64,000 nucleotides of DNA from Butyrivibrio sp. XPD2002 (GTDB taxonomy: Bacteria; Bacillota; Clostridia; Lachnospirales; Lachnospiraceae), in assembly GCF_000423945.1 (NCBI RefSeq), contig NZ_KE384115.1, forward strand, positions 1 through 64,000, written 5' to 3'. Position numbers and translations under genes: made by a program. Position 1 is the first letter of the stretch, and every line of letters begins with the position of its first letter. Below are positions 8,318 through 17,051 of this stretch, piece after piece. The notes below the pieces were generated by a model. That model saw only the letters and a list, made by a program, of their open reading frames with translations. It searched no databases and was not told where the DNA came from.

Positions 8318-8360
8318 GAAAAAAGCCCTGCACTGTGAATGAATCAGTGCAGGGTTTTAT
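8318..8360. terminator. Bidirectional terminator between convergent genes
   Basis: CCCTGCACTG at 8326-8335 pairs with CAGTGCAGGG at 8345-8354, with A's before and T's after, so it can work in both directions. The last codons and the stop of the minus-strand gene at 8344 lie inside the right arm. Confidence 0.9.
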
Positions 8361-8808
8361 ATTTGGTGGATGCTTCTCCATCAACATTATATTTTGAAAA
8401 CGATTTTGAAAAGAATCCTTTGTAGGATGAAGGAGCAGCGTTTCCTTTCATAAGATCATCCACAAAGCTGTCCATGCTGTATTTTAAGCTATACATGGCC
8501 TGTGCCATTTTTGTCATTATGGCCATGGCATCGCGGTGATTCTCCTCCATATAAAGATCTATTTCTGTCATGGTGATTCGCAAAACCACGACATCAGAAT
8601 ATGCAACGGCAGTATAGATCGCAGGCTTTTGCGCGAGTAATCCTACCTCACCAATAAAGGAGTCCTTTGACTGTATGCCAAGAATCGTTTCCTTTTTGGT
8701 GCGGTAGCCGGTGTAAAGCTCTACATGTCCGCTGATTATTTTATACATATCCATGGACACTTCGCCTTCCCGGATAATGACGGTTCCTTCGGGGATTTTC
8801 ATCATCAT
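8344..8808 (-). CDS. Cyclic nucleotide-binding domain protein without DNA-binding domain
   Basis: The 154-residue product is a single cNMP-binding beta-roll of the Crp type: IPEGTVIIREGE, then a GHVELYTG strand and the FIGEVGLLAQKPAIYTAVAYSD segment. The usual Crp helix-turn-helix is absent; instead a helical tail of about 70 residues follows. It may sense a nucleotide and act through protein contacts. It lies downstream of and on the same strand as the chemoreceptor at 8860, with 51 bases between, so the two may be cotranscribed and it could modulate motility. GAGGAA lies nine bases before the first of three consecutive ATG codons. The effector is unknown, and the PRxxR-type arginine contacts of true cAMP sites are not evident. 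Confidence 0.75.
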   Translation of the reverse strand: MMMKIPEGTVIIREGEVSMDMYKIISGHVELYTGYRTKKETILGIQSKDSFIGEVGLLAQKPAIYTAVAYSDVVVLRITMTEIDLYMEENHRDAMAIMTKMAQAMYSLKYSMDSFVDDLMKGNAAPSSYKGFFSKSFSKYNVDGEASTKYKTLH

Positions 8809-8859
8809 AATAGTTATTCCTCGCTTATTACAATCTCACAGGAGAGTTCCTTGTGAGGT

Positions 8860-10581
8860 TTACGGTTTGAAGTAGCTTATAGCCTCTGTCATGTTGGATG
8901 CCAGATCCTGAAGGTTACTTGCTGCTTCTGTGATGATCGTGAAGGTAGCGTTGAGCTCCTGCATGGAGGCGTTGGTTTCCTCGGCGGAAGCTGCATTTTC
9001 CTGTGATACTGCGGACAGATCGGAGATGATATTAACAAGCTGATCCTTGGCTGCATTCAGCTCCTCGATTCGGGATGAGATATTCTCTGTACTCTCTGCC
9101 ACGTTATCTACGTTATCCGCCATGCTCTGCATGTTGGTCTTTGTGTCATCAAGCTGTGTTTCCTGAACCTCGAAGTTGGAGTTCAGCTTATGCATAACCT
9201 CTACGGATGCTTCTGAATCCGCTACAAGCTTGTCGACGATCTTCTTGATTTCATCTGCGCTGTCACTACTCTGAACAGCCAGCTGGCCAATCTCTGTAGC
9301 TACAACAGCGAAGCCCTTTCCCGCATCACCTGCTCTTGCAGCCTCGATGGAGGCGTTGAGGGACAGGAGATTAGTCTGTGATGCGATGCTTGTGATGGCC
9401 TCTGAGAACTTGGAGATCTCTCTTGCTGATTCATTGGTGGAATCAATGGTCTGGCCGATCTCACGAACTGATGCCTGAACTTCATTACTCTGTGCAATAA
9501 GTCTGTTCAGGGCGTCCATAGCTGCTATGCAGGATTCCTTCATCTGCTTTGCATAATCCTGAAGCTGATTTACATTGTCAGTTACAACATCGATATTGTT
9601 GCCCATTTCCTGGGTGTTGCCTGCTGCGTTTTCTACGCTCTCAGCCTGGGAAACGGCGCCCTTTGAAATCTCGTCGATTGCTTCACTTACCTGACCTGAA
9701 GCCTGGGATGCCTGGCTGGCTGAATCGGACAGGTCTGAGCCTGATTTTTTCAGCTCGTTTGACATGTCCATGGTGGTTCTTATTACGGTACCAAGCTTAT
9801 CACTAAGGGTCTTGGCACCATCTGCCAAAAGACCGATTTCATCATTTCGTGCAACGGAGGTTTCATCTATGTTGAGCTTGAGATTACCCTGTGAGAGACT
9901 ACCAAGCTCATCAGCAATGGCGCGCATTTTAACGGAGATTTTGCTGGCGATAATATAACCGATAATGGAAAGGATAATTACAAGGGCAGCAGCGATAATG
10001 ACCATTGTGAGAATGATCTTGGTTATTCTTGCTTCCACGTCATGAACGGCGCGGCCTGCAAATACCATTCCTGCTATGGATCCGTCGGATTGGAGCATGG
10101 GAGCATAGTAGATGTAATATCTTTCGTCAGTGCCCTGAATCTGGGACTTTATAGCATAATATTCAGATTTTGTTTTGAGTACATGGTCAGCTATATCAGT
10201 AGAGCACTTATAACCGGTCAGTCTTGTTCCGTTATTGGTAACGGTTGTAAGGACCTGGGTATCCCCATAGAAAAGGGAATACTCGATTCCTGTTTTTTCA
10301 TGGAGCTCATCCATAAGATCCTGATATTCCCCCATGATGTTTTCTTCGCCCTTGTAAACATCACCATTTACATAGGACCAGTCACCATCCCATACAGAAT
10401 TCATCTCGCTCTGGAGATGCTCAGCACCGATCTTCAATTCCTCTTCGATCATATCGTTGTAGGTGTTGGTGATCTCAATAGAGCTGATAATTGTGAGAAG
10501 TGCGGAAATTCCAATTATTGCACCTATTGCCACAAGAATGAGATTTTGTATAAGCTTACCCTTCCTTACCTTCGCCTCCAT
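8860..10581 (-). CDS. Methyl-accepting chemotaxis protein with a Cache-type sensor
   Basis: This chemoreceptor of about 573 residues has a transmembrane helix near 15-37 and an extracellular sensor of about 150 residues ([37 protein letters not shown]) of single-Cache type. A second helix lies near 190-212, followed by a HAMP linker. The long cytoplasmic coiled coil carries the signalling tip [20 protein letters not shown], which contacts CheA and CheW. It shows that the organism has chemotaxis. Several starts are possible: an in-frame TTG at 10605 and ATGs at 10593 and 10581. I prefer 10581 because GGAGG lies five bases upstream. The ligand is not predictable from sequence. Confidence 0.92.
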   Translation of the reverse strand: MEAKVRKGKLIQNLILVAIGAIIGISALLTIISSIEITNTYNDMIEEELKIGAEHLQSEMNSVWDGDWSYVNGDVYKGEENIMGEYQDLMDELHEKTGIEYSLFYGDTQVLTTVTNNGTRLTGYKCSTDIADHVLKTKSEYYAIKSQIQGTDERYYIYYAPMLQSDGSIAGMVFAGRAVHDVEARITKIILTMVIIAAALVIILSIIGYIIASKISVKMRAIADELGSLSQGNLKLNIDETSVARNDEIGLLADGAKTLSDKLGTVIRTTMDMSNELKKSGSDLSDSASQASQASGQVSEAIDEISKGAVSQAESVENAAGNTQEMGNNIDVVTDNVNQLQDYAKQMKESCIAAMDALNRLIAQSNEVQASVREIGQTIDSTNESAREISKFSEAITSIASQTNLLSLNASIEAARAGDAGKGFAVVATEIGQLAVQSSDSADEIKKIVDKLVADSEASVEVMHKLNSNFEVQETQLDDTKTNMQSMADNVDNVAESTENISSRIEELNAAKDQLVNIISDLSAVSQENAASAEETNASMQELNATFTIITEAASNLQDLASNMTEAISYFKP

Positions 10582-10754
10582 ATATGCCTCCATTTTTGAA
10601 AACAAAGTTATATATTTGCTATTTTATTTTACACCCAGCCGATTATATTTGTTTGTAATACGAGCAAAAGTTATCAATTTTTAATAAATATATATTTCTT
10701 TAATAAATAGAGATAATGTATCTGCTTAAAAGGATTTGTGATACAATTGGCATT

Positions 10755-12002
10755 ATGAATTCAAAGACAATAAAACTTTATGATGAAAATGCATACAGCA
10801 CAGCCTTTACTGCGAAGGTTTGCAGCTGTGCACCTGATGAAAAACGAGAAAACACCTTTACTGTCGTACTTGACAAGACGTTGTTTTTCCCTGAGGAGGG
10901 CGGACAGACACCGGATAAGGGTGTGATTTTTGCGCTAACGGATGAGGATCTGCAAAAGCTGAAGGCGGAAGACGACTCCTTCCTTAAGGACGACAGGGTG
11001 ATCAGGGTTCTGGACGTTCAGATTAAGGACGAGGTTATCTATCATTATCTTGATAAGGAGATTCCTGAAGGAACTTCAATTTACGGGAAAATCGACTGGG
11101 AGCACCGCTTCTCCAATATGCAGCAGCACTCCGCAGAGCACATTTTCTCCGGAATAGTTAATTCAAGATTCGGATATGACAACGTGGGATTCCATCTCAG
11201 TGATTCCATCGTGACCATGGACTACAGCGGACAGCTCTCGGAGGAGGAGCTTAAGGATATTGAGAAGAGCGTAAACCGCGCAATCTATGAAAACCGCGAG
11301 ATAAGGACCTGGTATCCCAGCTCCGATGAGCTCTCTGACATCAATTACCGCAGTAAGAAGGAGCTTACAGGAGCTGTCAGAATAGTTGAGGTTGACGGCT
11401 ACGACATCTGTGCCTGCTGCGCACCCCATGTGAAAAGAACAGGCGAAATCGGAATCCTGAAGCTTATAACATCACAAAATTATAAGGGCGGAACAAGAGT
11501 CAGCATTCTGTGCGGCTTCAGAGCCCTTGAGTATTTTTATAATGAGCACTCTATGATACAGAAGCTTGCCGGCGAGATGTCCACGGGAATAGAGAATGTC
11601 CCTGCCCAGTTTAAGAAGCAGCAGGAGGAGATGGGTGAACTTAAGAGGAAGCTCTCCGAAGCCTGCGAGAAGCTTTTACTTAAGGAAGCGGACGCACTTC
11701 CTGCGGATGCTAAGAACGCCTGCCTGTTTACAGATGGCGGAACAGATGCCAATGTAATAAGAAGAGTCGTTAATACCCTTGTTGCTGATAAGGGCGGCTA
11801 CTGCGGCATATTCTTTGGGAGTGATGATGAGGGCTACAGATTTATCATCGGCTGCGGAGAAGGCTTAAACAGTAACGACGTGCTTGCTGAGCTTCGTAAG
11901 AACCATGAGGTTCGCGGCGGCGGAAAGCCTGTAATGGTGCAGGGAAGTATTGAAGGAGCAGGTGAAAAGGATATAAGGGCCGTTTTTGACAGCTTATCCT
12001 GA
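10755..12002 (+). CDS. alaX: Alanyl-tRNA editing protein, AlaX-L type with DHHA1 domain
   Basis: This free-standing trans-editing enzyme hydrolyses Ser or Gly mischarged on tRNA-Ala. The 415-residue protein has an N-terminal beta domain (LFFPEEGGQTPDKG) and the zinc-binding editing core with His125 and His129 (QQHSAEH). The third and fourth ligands come from the CACCAPH segment near 219-225. Its C-terminal third is a DHHA1-like domain ending in the RGGGKPVMVQGS glycine motif. That makes it the long AlaX form, close to the C-terminal half of AlaRS. ATG 10755 begins the conserved part; an in-frame ATG at 10716 would add 13 residues. No strong ribosome site marks either start. Confidence 0.88.
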   Translation: MNSKTIKLYDENAYSTAFTAKVCSCAPDEKRENTFTVVLDKTLFFPEEGGQTPDKGVIFALTDEDLQKLKAEDDSFLKDDRVIRVLDVQIKDEVIYHYLDKEIPEGTSIYGKIDWEHRFSNMQQHSAEHIFSGIVNSRFGYDNVGFHLSDSIVTMDYSGQLSEEELKDIEKSVNRAIYENREIRTWYPSSDELSDINYRSKKELTGAVRIVEVDGYDICACCAPHVKRTGEIGILKLITSQNYKGGTRVSILCGFRALEYFYNEHSMIQKLAGEMSTGIENVPAQFKKQQEEMGELKRKLSEACEKLLLKEADALPADAKNACLFTDGGTDANVIRRVVNTLVADKGGYCGIFFGSDDEGYRFIIGCGEGLNSNDVLAELRKNHEVRGGGKPVMVQGSIEGAGEKDIRAVFDSLS

Positions 12003-12016
12003 TGTGGTTTTTATAG

Positions 12017-12030
12017 GGGCTGATCAGCCC
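12017..12030. repeat. 14-bp palindrome before azlC
   Basis: GGGCTGATCAGCCC is a perfect palindrome between alaX and azlC, 19 bases before the azlC start. It could be an operator or a short transcript hairpin; no T-run follows it. Confidence 0.4.
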
Positions 12031-12049
12031 TGTGTTTTGAGGAGTAATT

Positions 12050-12766
12050 ATGAAAAATAAAGGGGAGTTCGGGTTGGGACTTATAGACGGAATCCCAATC
12101 TGTCTTGGATACCTGGCGGTGTCCTTTGCTTTCGGAATTCAGGCTTCGGAAGCGGGACTGTCCGTTTTTCAGGCATCGCTAATGTCACTTACTAATGTAA
12201 CCAGCGCGGGCCAGTTTTCATCACTTGATCTTATTCGCTCAAATGCTGCCTTCGCTGAGATGGCGCTGTTGCAGCTGGTTGTTAACCTTAGATATATGCT
12301 CATGAGTACAGCGCTTTCACAGAAGCTCTCATCCAAGGTGGACACCCTTAAGAGGTGCATGGTCGCCTACGGTGTTACAGATGAGATATTCGCCCTTAGC
12401 GTAGTGAGAAAGGGAAGACTTAATCCCGCATATTCCTACGGACTTATTGTGGTTTCTGTTTTTGGCTGGGTTATGGGAACCTTCCTTGGCGCCTTCGCCG
12501 GACAGATAATGCCCCAGAGACTTATAAGCGCCCTGGGACTTGCCATATACGGAATGTTCCTTGCCATCATAATTCCAGAGGCAAGAGAAAAAATGTCAGT
12601 ATTTCTGGTGGTTGCAGGAGCCATGGCTATGAGCACTGTATTTACTTATGCTCCTGTTTTGAAAAATATATCATCAGGCTTTAGAATAATTATAGTAACA
12701 GTCGTGATCGCAGGTGCAGCCGCTGCTCTTGCCCCTAAGGAAGAGGAGGAGACAGCAGATGCATAA
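12050..12766 (+). CDS. azlC: AzlC family branched-chain amino acid exporter subunit
   Basis: The 238-residue integral membrane protein has the AzlC opening: GIPICLGYLAVSFAFGIQASEAGLS, then SLTNVTSAGQFSSLDL. About seven hydrophobic helices follow. AzlC pairs with the small AzlD protein to export branched-chain amino acids or analogues such as 4-azaleucine. The start follows TTTGAGGAGTAATT. The stop overlaps the azlD start by eight bases, so the two are translationally coupled. Confidence 0.9.
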   Translation: MKNKGEFGLGLIDGIPICLGYLAVSFAFGIQASEAGLSVFQASLMSLTNVTSAGQFSSLDLIRSNAAFAEMALLQLVVNLRYMLMSTALSQKLSSKVDTLKRCMVAYGVTDEIFALSVVRKGRLNPAYSYGLIVVSVFGWVMGTFLGAFAGQIMPQRLISALGLAIYGMFLAIIIPEAREKMSVFLVVAGAMAMSTVFTYAPVLKNISSGFRIIIVTVVIAGAAAALAPKEEEETADA

Positions 12767-13067
12767 CGTTTACGGATATATACTTGTAATGGCGGTTGTG
12801 ACCTATCTTATAAGGATGCTTCCGCTCACACTGATTAGGAAGGACATAAACTCACGCTTCGTGAAGTCCTTCTTGTACTACGTGCCCTACGCAACACTGG
12901 CAGCTATGACTTTTCCTGCAATACTCCACGCATCGGATGACATGAGAGCGTCAATTGCGGGCTTTGCGGTGGCTCTTATTCTTTCTTTTAGAAAAAAGAG
13001 CCTCCTCACGGTTGCTGTCTGCGCCTGTGCGGTAGTATTTGTTGCAGAACTTTTCTTGATTCCCTGA
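12759..13067 (+). CDS. azlD: AzlD family branched-chain amino acid exporter subunit
   Basis: The 102-residue membrane protein has four predicted helices and the AzlD features [15 protein letters not shown] and [19 protein letters not shown]. It is the small partner of AzlC. The start at 12759 lies within the last codons of azlC (ATGCATAA), behind GAGGAGGAGAC, so translation is coupled. ispF starts 13 bases after its stop, which places the pair at the head of a longer run of co-directional genes through sigH. Confidence 0.9.
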   Translation: MHNVYGYILVMAVVTYLIRMLPLTLIRKDINSRFVKSFLYYVPYATLAAMTFPAILHASDDMRASIAGFAVALILSFRKKSLLTVAVCACAVVFVAELFLIP

Positions 13068-13080
13068 TTTGGAGGTAAAT

Positions 13081-13653
13081 ATGCATATTGGAACAGGTTA
13101 TGACGTTCACAGATTAGTAGAGGGCAGAAAGCTCATTCTCGGAGGGGTGGAAATCCCATATGAAAAGGGCCTTCTTGGTCACTCTGATGCGGACGTGCTT
13201 CTTCATGCCATAAGCGATGCGCTCCTTGGGGCAGCAGCTCTTGGTGATATCGGTAAGCACTTCCCGGATTCAGATCCCAAGTACAAGGGAGCTGATTCCT
13301 TGAAGCTTCTTTCAGAGGTTGGAAAGCTTCTTGAGGAGAACAGATATTTAATAGAAAACATTGATTCAACTATTTTGTGTCAGGCGCCCAAGCTCAGACC
13401 TCACATAGATACCATGCGCCAGAACATCGCGGATGCACTTGGCATAAATGTGGAGCAGGTGAGCGTTAAGGCTACAACCGAGGAAGGCCTTGGCTTCACA
13501 GGCGCCGGCGAGGGTATCGCAGCTCAGGCAGTCTGCCTTATTGAGAGCCCCATCGCCTATTACACAAAAAATGTGACCTATCAGACAGGCGAGGCACCGC
13601 AGGGTAGCTGTGAGGAATGTCCCGGATGCTCTAAGCTTAAGCGCGACGAATAA
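13081..13653 (+). CDS. ispF: 2-C-methyl-D-erythritol 2,4-cyclodiphosphate synthase with cysteine-rich tail
   Basis: IspF makes 2-C-methyl-D-erythritol 2,4-cyclodiphosphate in the non-mevalonate isoprenoid pathway. The metal-binding Asp-x-His is in GTGYDVH at the start, followed by [32 protein letters not shown] and the [20 protein letters not shown] block. The family is usually about 157 residues, whereas this one has 190. The extra 32 residues after CLIE contain CEECPGC, two short Cys spacings that could bind a metal. The start at 13081 follows TTTGGAGGTAAAT. It lies between azlD and mrnC on one strand with short gaps. Confidence 0.95.
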   Translation: MHIGTGYDVHRLVEGRKLILGGVEIPYEKGLLGHSDADVLLHAISDALLGAAALGDIGKHFPDSDPKYKGADSLKLLSEVGKLLEENRYLIENIDSTILCQAPKLRPHIDTMRQNIADALGINVEQVSVKATTEEGLGFTGAGEGIAAQAVCLIESPIAYYTKNVTYQTGEAPQGSCEECPGCSKLKRDE

Positions 13654-13672
13654 AGTCCATCGGAGATAAGAT

Positions 13673-14182
13673 ATGGAAGAAAATGAAATGAATATTCCGG
13701 AGCAGGGCGAAGCTGCATTACAGAGCGATAACAGCGCTTTAGCGGGGAGTGGCGATACACGGCTTGACCTGGCAGCGATTATCAGAGATAATTTCGGAGT
13801 TCCGGGCGAACCCATGAACAGATACAGCCCGCTTGCGCTGGCGTTTATGGGTGACAGTGTGTATGAAATCGTCATCAGAAGCATGGTTGTTCAGGAGGCC
13901 AACAGACCTGCGGGACAGCTTAACAAGATGAAGATCAAATATGTAAACGCTGCTGCACAGGCTAAGATAATAGAGTATCTCGAGCCCAGGCTCACGGAAG
14001 AAGAGAGCGAAGTGTACAAGCGCGGAAGAAATGCGAAGTCATATACCAGCGCCAAGAACCAGAGCGTCACTGATTATAGAAAGGCCACCGGACTTGAGGC
14101 CCTCTGCGGTTATCTCTATCTTAAGGGAGATATGGCGAGGCTCCTTGAGCTTTTGAAGGACGGTGTGAGTGTAATAGAATGA
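13673..14182 (+). CDS. mrnC: Mini-ribonuclease III
   Basis: The 169-residue product is a stand-alone RNase III catalytic domain without a dsRNA-binding domain. The segment SPLALAFMGDSVYEIVIRSMV carries the conserved Asp that binds magnesium, and YKRGRNAKS with LEALCGYLYLKGD completes the site. In Bacillus the enzyme processes 23S rRNA precursors. A variable acidic N-terminus of about 40 residues precedes the domain. Its end overlaps the rlmB start by four bases (ATGA). The order mrnC-rlmB-sigH is the same as in many Firmicutes. Confidence 0.93.
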   Translation: MEENEMNIPEQGEAALQSDNSALAGSGDTRLDLAAIIRDNFGVPGEPMNRYSPLALAFMGDSVYEIVIRSMVVQEANRPAGQLNKMKIKYVNAAAQAKIIEYLEPRLTEEESEVYKRGRNAKSYTSAKNQSVTDYRKATGLEALCGYLYLKGDMARLLELLKDGVSVIE

Positions 14183-14940
14183 GAGATAATTTTAATGAAA
14201 GCTCCTCACTTACAATTGAGGGTAGAAATGCGGTAATCGAGGCTCTTAGAAGCGGAAGGACAATCGATAAGATTTTCATACTTGATGGTTGTCAGGACGG
14301 CCCTATCGCTACTATCAGAAAAGAGGCCAAGAAGGCCGGAATCATGATGAAGTTTGTCAGCAGAGACAGACTTGACCAGATATCCGAGACCGGTGCGCAC
14401 CAGGGTGTTATCGCTTATGCTGCGGCTTACGATTACTCTGAAATGGATGACATCTTTAATCTTGCTGAGGAAAAGGGTGAAGCGCCCTTTGTTTTCCTGC
14501 TTGATAATATCGAGGATCCTCACAATTTAGGTGCGATCATAAGAACCGCCAATATCGCCGGTGCTCATGGCGTGATCATTCCCAAGAACCGCGCGGTTGG
14601 TCTTACTGCGACAGTTGCCAAGACCAGTGCAGGTGCGCTTAACTACACACCTGTTGTAAAGGTAACAAACATGGCCAGAACCATCGAGGAGCTCAAGAAC
14701 CGCGGCATGTGGTTTGTATGCGCCGATATGGACGGCACAACAATGTATGACCTTGATCTCAAGGGCTCAATCGGCCTTGTAATAGGAAACGAGGGCTCAG
14801 GTGTCAGCAAGCTCGTCCGTGAAAAGTGTGACATGATTGCTGCTATTCCCATGAAGGGTGAGATCAATTCTCTTAATGCTTCAGTGGCAGCAGGCGTTCT
14901 CGGTTTTGAAATTGTAAGACAGCGTGGCTTTAGCAAATAA
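14179..14940 (+). CDS. rlmB: TrmH-family 23S rRNA ribose methyltransferase
   Basis: The 253-residue SPOUT-class enzyme transfers a methyl group from SAM to a ribose 2'-oxygen of RNA; RlmB acts on G2251 of 23S rRNA in E. coli. The N-terminal substrate-binding part begins IEGRNAVIEALRSGRTIDKIF. The trefoil-knot motifs are LDNIEDPHNLGAIIRTANIAGAHGV, LVIGNEGSGVS and IPMKGEINSLNASVAAGVLGFE. Its start lies inside the mrnC stop (ATGA overlap). Confidence 0.93.
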   Translation: MRDNFNESSSLTIEGRNAVIEALRSGRTIDKIFILDGCQDGPIATIRKEAKKAGIMMKFVSRDRLDQISETGAHQGVIAYAAAYDYSEMDDIFNLAEEKGEAPFVFLLDNIEDPHNLGAIIRTANIAGAHGVIIPKNRAVGLTATVAKTSAGALNYTPVVKVTNMARTIEELKNRGMWFVCADMDGTTMYDLDLKGSIGLVIGNEGSGVSKLVREKCDMIAAIPMKGEINSLNASVAAGVLGFEIVRQRGFSK

Positions 14941-14954
14941 TAAAGGATATACCT

Positions 14955-15587
14955 ATGGCAAAAATATCCATGGATGAATCCGATGAGGAGCTTATAACAA
15001 GGCTTCGCGAGGGTGAGTCCGACGTAACCGATTATATAATGAATAAATATAAGGATATGGTTAAAAACAAGGCTGCGTCCATGTATATTCTGGGAGCGGA
15101 CAAGGATGACCTTATTCAGGAGGGCATGATAGGGCTTTTCAAGGCAATAAGGGACTATGATCCCGGAAGAGATGCCAGCTTTAAGACCTTCGCTGACCTG
15201 TGTGTGTCGAGGCAGATTTATACTGCAATTCAGGCATCCAACAGGAAAAAGCATGCGCCCTTAAATAGTTATATTTCTCTCTATGCCAAAATGGACGGCC
15301 ATGATGAGGATAAGGATTTTTCCCTGGATCAGGTTCTCGAGGACATGAATGACAGAAACCCTGAGGCCATGATGATCGATAAGGAGAACACCAGGGATAT
15401 CGAGGAGTTCATAGAGAACGGTCTTAGTGATTTTGAAAAATCCGTTTTGGAGCTCCACATGACAGGAATGAGCTATGTTGAAATAGCCAAGGTCCTCGGC
15501 CGTGATGAGAAGTCCACGGACAATGCACTGCAGAGATTAAAGAACAAAATTCGCAAATATCTGAACCAGAGCACAAAAGAGCAGTGA
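14955..15587 (+). CDS. sigH: RNA polymerase sigma factor SigH (Spo0H-like)
   Basis: The 210-residue sigma-70 factor lacks region 1.1. Region 2 includes DKDDLIQEGMIGLFKAIRDYDP and FADLCVSRQIYTAIQASNRKK. Region 4 at the C-terminus has the helix-turn-helix MSYVEIAKVLGRDEKSTDNALQRLKNKI. In Bacillus, SigH drives transition-phase and early sporulation genes and competence. The position behind rlmB, as in Bacillus, supports the assignment. In a Lachnospiraceae member that may not sporulate, the regulon could differ. It starts 14 bases after rlmB. Confidence 0.9.
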   Translation: MAKISMDESDEELITRLREGESDVTDYIMNKYKDMVKNKAASMYILGADKDDLIQEGMIGLFKAIRDYDPGRDASFKTFADLCVSRQIYTAIQASNRKKHAPLNSYISLYAKMDGHDEDKDFSLDQVLEDMNDRNPEAMMIDKENTRDIEEFIENGLSDFEKSVLELHMTGMSYVEIAKVLGRDEKSTDNALQRLKNKIRKYLNQSTKEQ

Positions 15588-15630
15588 AGGCATTTTGAAC
15601 GCTTTGGGGGATGAAAATTGAAAAATGTTC

Positions 15631-15659
15631 TTGCGATTATAATCACATTATGCTACAAT
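15631..15659 (+). promoter_or_regulatory. Sigma-A promoter of rpmE
   Basis: TTGCGA, 17 bases, TACAAT. The spacing is ideal, and the site lies 88 bases before the rpmE start, in the gap after sigH. Confidence 0.7.
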
Positions 15660-15747
15660 AAACAAGCTGTTGTGATAAAACAGTAAAAGTAACTAAAGTA
15701 TAATATTGAAAAATATTAAGAATCATTGATATAAAAGAGGTGAGAAG

Positions 15748-15957
15748 ATGAGACAGGATATTCAGCCCGAGTACTATCAGGCAACAGTTACCTGCAACTG
15801 CGGTAACACATTTACAGTAGGTTCAACAAAGAAGGAGATCCACGTAGAAATCTGTGCTAAGTGTCATCCTTTCTATACAGGAACACAGAAGGCTACTGCT
15901 GCTCGCGGACGTATTGATAAGTTCAACCGTAAGTATGGCATGACTTCTAACAACTAA
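15748..15957 (+). CDS. rpmE: 50S ribosomal protein L31, zinc-binding form
   Basis: The 69-residue L31 has the cysteine pairs CNC and CAKC (residues 16-18 and 37-40), so it is the zinc-containing type. The sequence HPFYTG and the tail [11 protein letters not shown] are typical. It joins the central protuberance of the large subunit. A sigma-A promoter precedes it and a strong terminator follows, so it is mainly monocistronic, with yqhQ, prmC and prfA behind. Confidence 0.98.
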   Translation: MRQDIQPEYYQATVTCNCGNTFTVGSTKKEIHVEICAKCHPFYTGTQKATAARGRIDKFNRKYGMTSNN

Positions 15958-15971
15958 TTACTGGAAATGCA

Positions 15972-16008
15972 AAGAGGTTGAGGCAGACGCCTCGGCCTCT
16001 TTTTTTTC
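15972..16008 (+). terminator. rpmE terminator
   Basis: AAGAGGTTGAGGC at 15972-15984 pairs with GCCTCGGCCTCTT at 15989-16001, with G-T pairs, followed by a run of T. Confidence 0.92.
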
Positions 16009-16049
16009 TTCTTACGAAGAAAAATTAAACTCTTTTATGGGAGGCTACT

Positions 16050-17012
16050 ATGGCAAAGAAAAAGATAAATCATTACTCCGGAATTGGCGGACAGGCTGTT
16101 CTTGAGGGCGTAATGATGCGCAATAAGGATATGTACGCTGTTGCTGTAAGGAAGGAAGACGGCGATATCGCAGTGGAGGTTGATCACTACCTCGGTAAGG
16201 CTGAGAGTCTTGGAGTATCACATATTCCCTTTATAAGAGGAGTATTTGTTTTCTGGGATTCACTTGTTCTTGGTATGAAGTCTCTTAACTACTCAGCTTC
16301 ACTTTTCGGAGAGGAAGAGATCGCTTCATCTAAGGATCCCATAGCTGCTGAGAGTAAAGAGAAGCTCGCCATGAGCATTACATCTGTAATAGCCTTCGTA
16401 ATGGCAATCGGAATTTTCATGGTGCTTCCTTATTATCTGAGTTCTCTGTTTTCAAGTCACATCAGAAACAACTCACTTATGGTGCTTCTTGAGGGACTTT
16501 TGAGAATTCTGATCTTTGTGATTTATGTGCTTCTTATCTCATGCATGAAGGATATCAGGAGACTTTTCAGATATCACGGCGCAGAGCATAAGTGCATCAA
16601 CTGCCTTGAGAGAGGTAAGCCTCTTACACTTGAAAATGTTAAGGCAAGTACCAGACTTCATAAGCGATGCGGAAGCAGCTTCCTTTTGTTCGTAATGCTT
16701 GTGAGCATCATTTTGTTCTTCTTTATAAGAGTTGAGTCTATTCCGCTCAGAATACTTGTAAGAATAGCGCTTATTCCTGTTATTGCAGGTATTTCCTATG
16801 AGATCATAAGACTTGCCGGAAGAAGCAATAATATTATCATGAGAATTATTTCAGCGCCCGGTATGCTTCTGCAGATGCTGACTACAAGAGAGCCTGATGA
16901 TGATATGATCGAGGTCGGAATGAAGTCAGTTGAGGCTGTTTTTGACTGGAAAGAGTTTTTATCCGATTCCTTTGGATATAAGTTTGAGGATGAGGAAGAT
17001 ATTGCTCAGTGA
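16050..17012 (+). CDS. yqhQ: DUF1385 membrane protein (YqhQ-like)
   Basis: The 320-residue protein matches the DUF1385 family with its opening GIGGQAVLEGVMMRNKDMYAVAVRK and the central block YHGAEHKCINCLE. The latter carries conserved His and Cys residues. Three to four hydrophobic helices lie at about 105-130, 145-165 and 210-250. The function is unknown. In many clostridia it lies between rpmE and prmC-prfA, exactly as here, so a link to ribosome function or envelope maintenance is possible but unproven. Confidence 0.88.
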   Translation: MAKKKINHYSGIGGQAVLEGVMMRNKDMYAVAVRKEDGDIAVEVDHYLGKAESLGVSHIPFIRGVFVFWDSLVLGMKSLNYSASLFGEEEIASSKDPIAAESKEKLAMSITSVIAFVMAIGIFMVLPYYLSSLFSSHIRNNSLMVLLEGLLRILIFVIYVLLISCMKDIRRLFRYHGAEHKCINCLERGKPLTLENVKASTRLHKRCGSSFLLFVMLVSIILFFFIRVESIPLRILVRIALIPVIAGISYEIIRLAGRSNNIIMRIISAPGMLLQMLTTREPDDDMIEVGMKSVEAVFDWKEFLSDSFGYKFEDEEDIAQ

Positions 17013-17051
17013 AGAGATAATTTTTGAAATTTTGTAGAGGATTTATTCAGG

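Noticed and set aside
10042..10599. 185-codon open frame on the plus strand within the chemoreceptor gene
   Set aside because: Antisense of a clear MCP gene; composition is unlike real proteins here.
10606..10715. Sigma-28 type flagellar promoter before the chemoreceptor gene
   Set aside because: A GCCGATTA is present but in the wrong orientation and without a properly spaced TAAA.
14643..15254. 203-codon minus-strand frame across the rlmB-sigH junction
   Set aside because: Antisense of two conserved genes with normal spacing.
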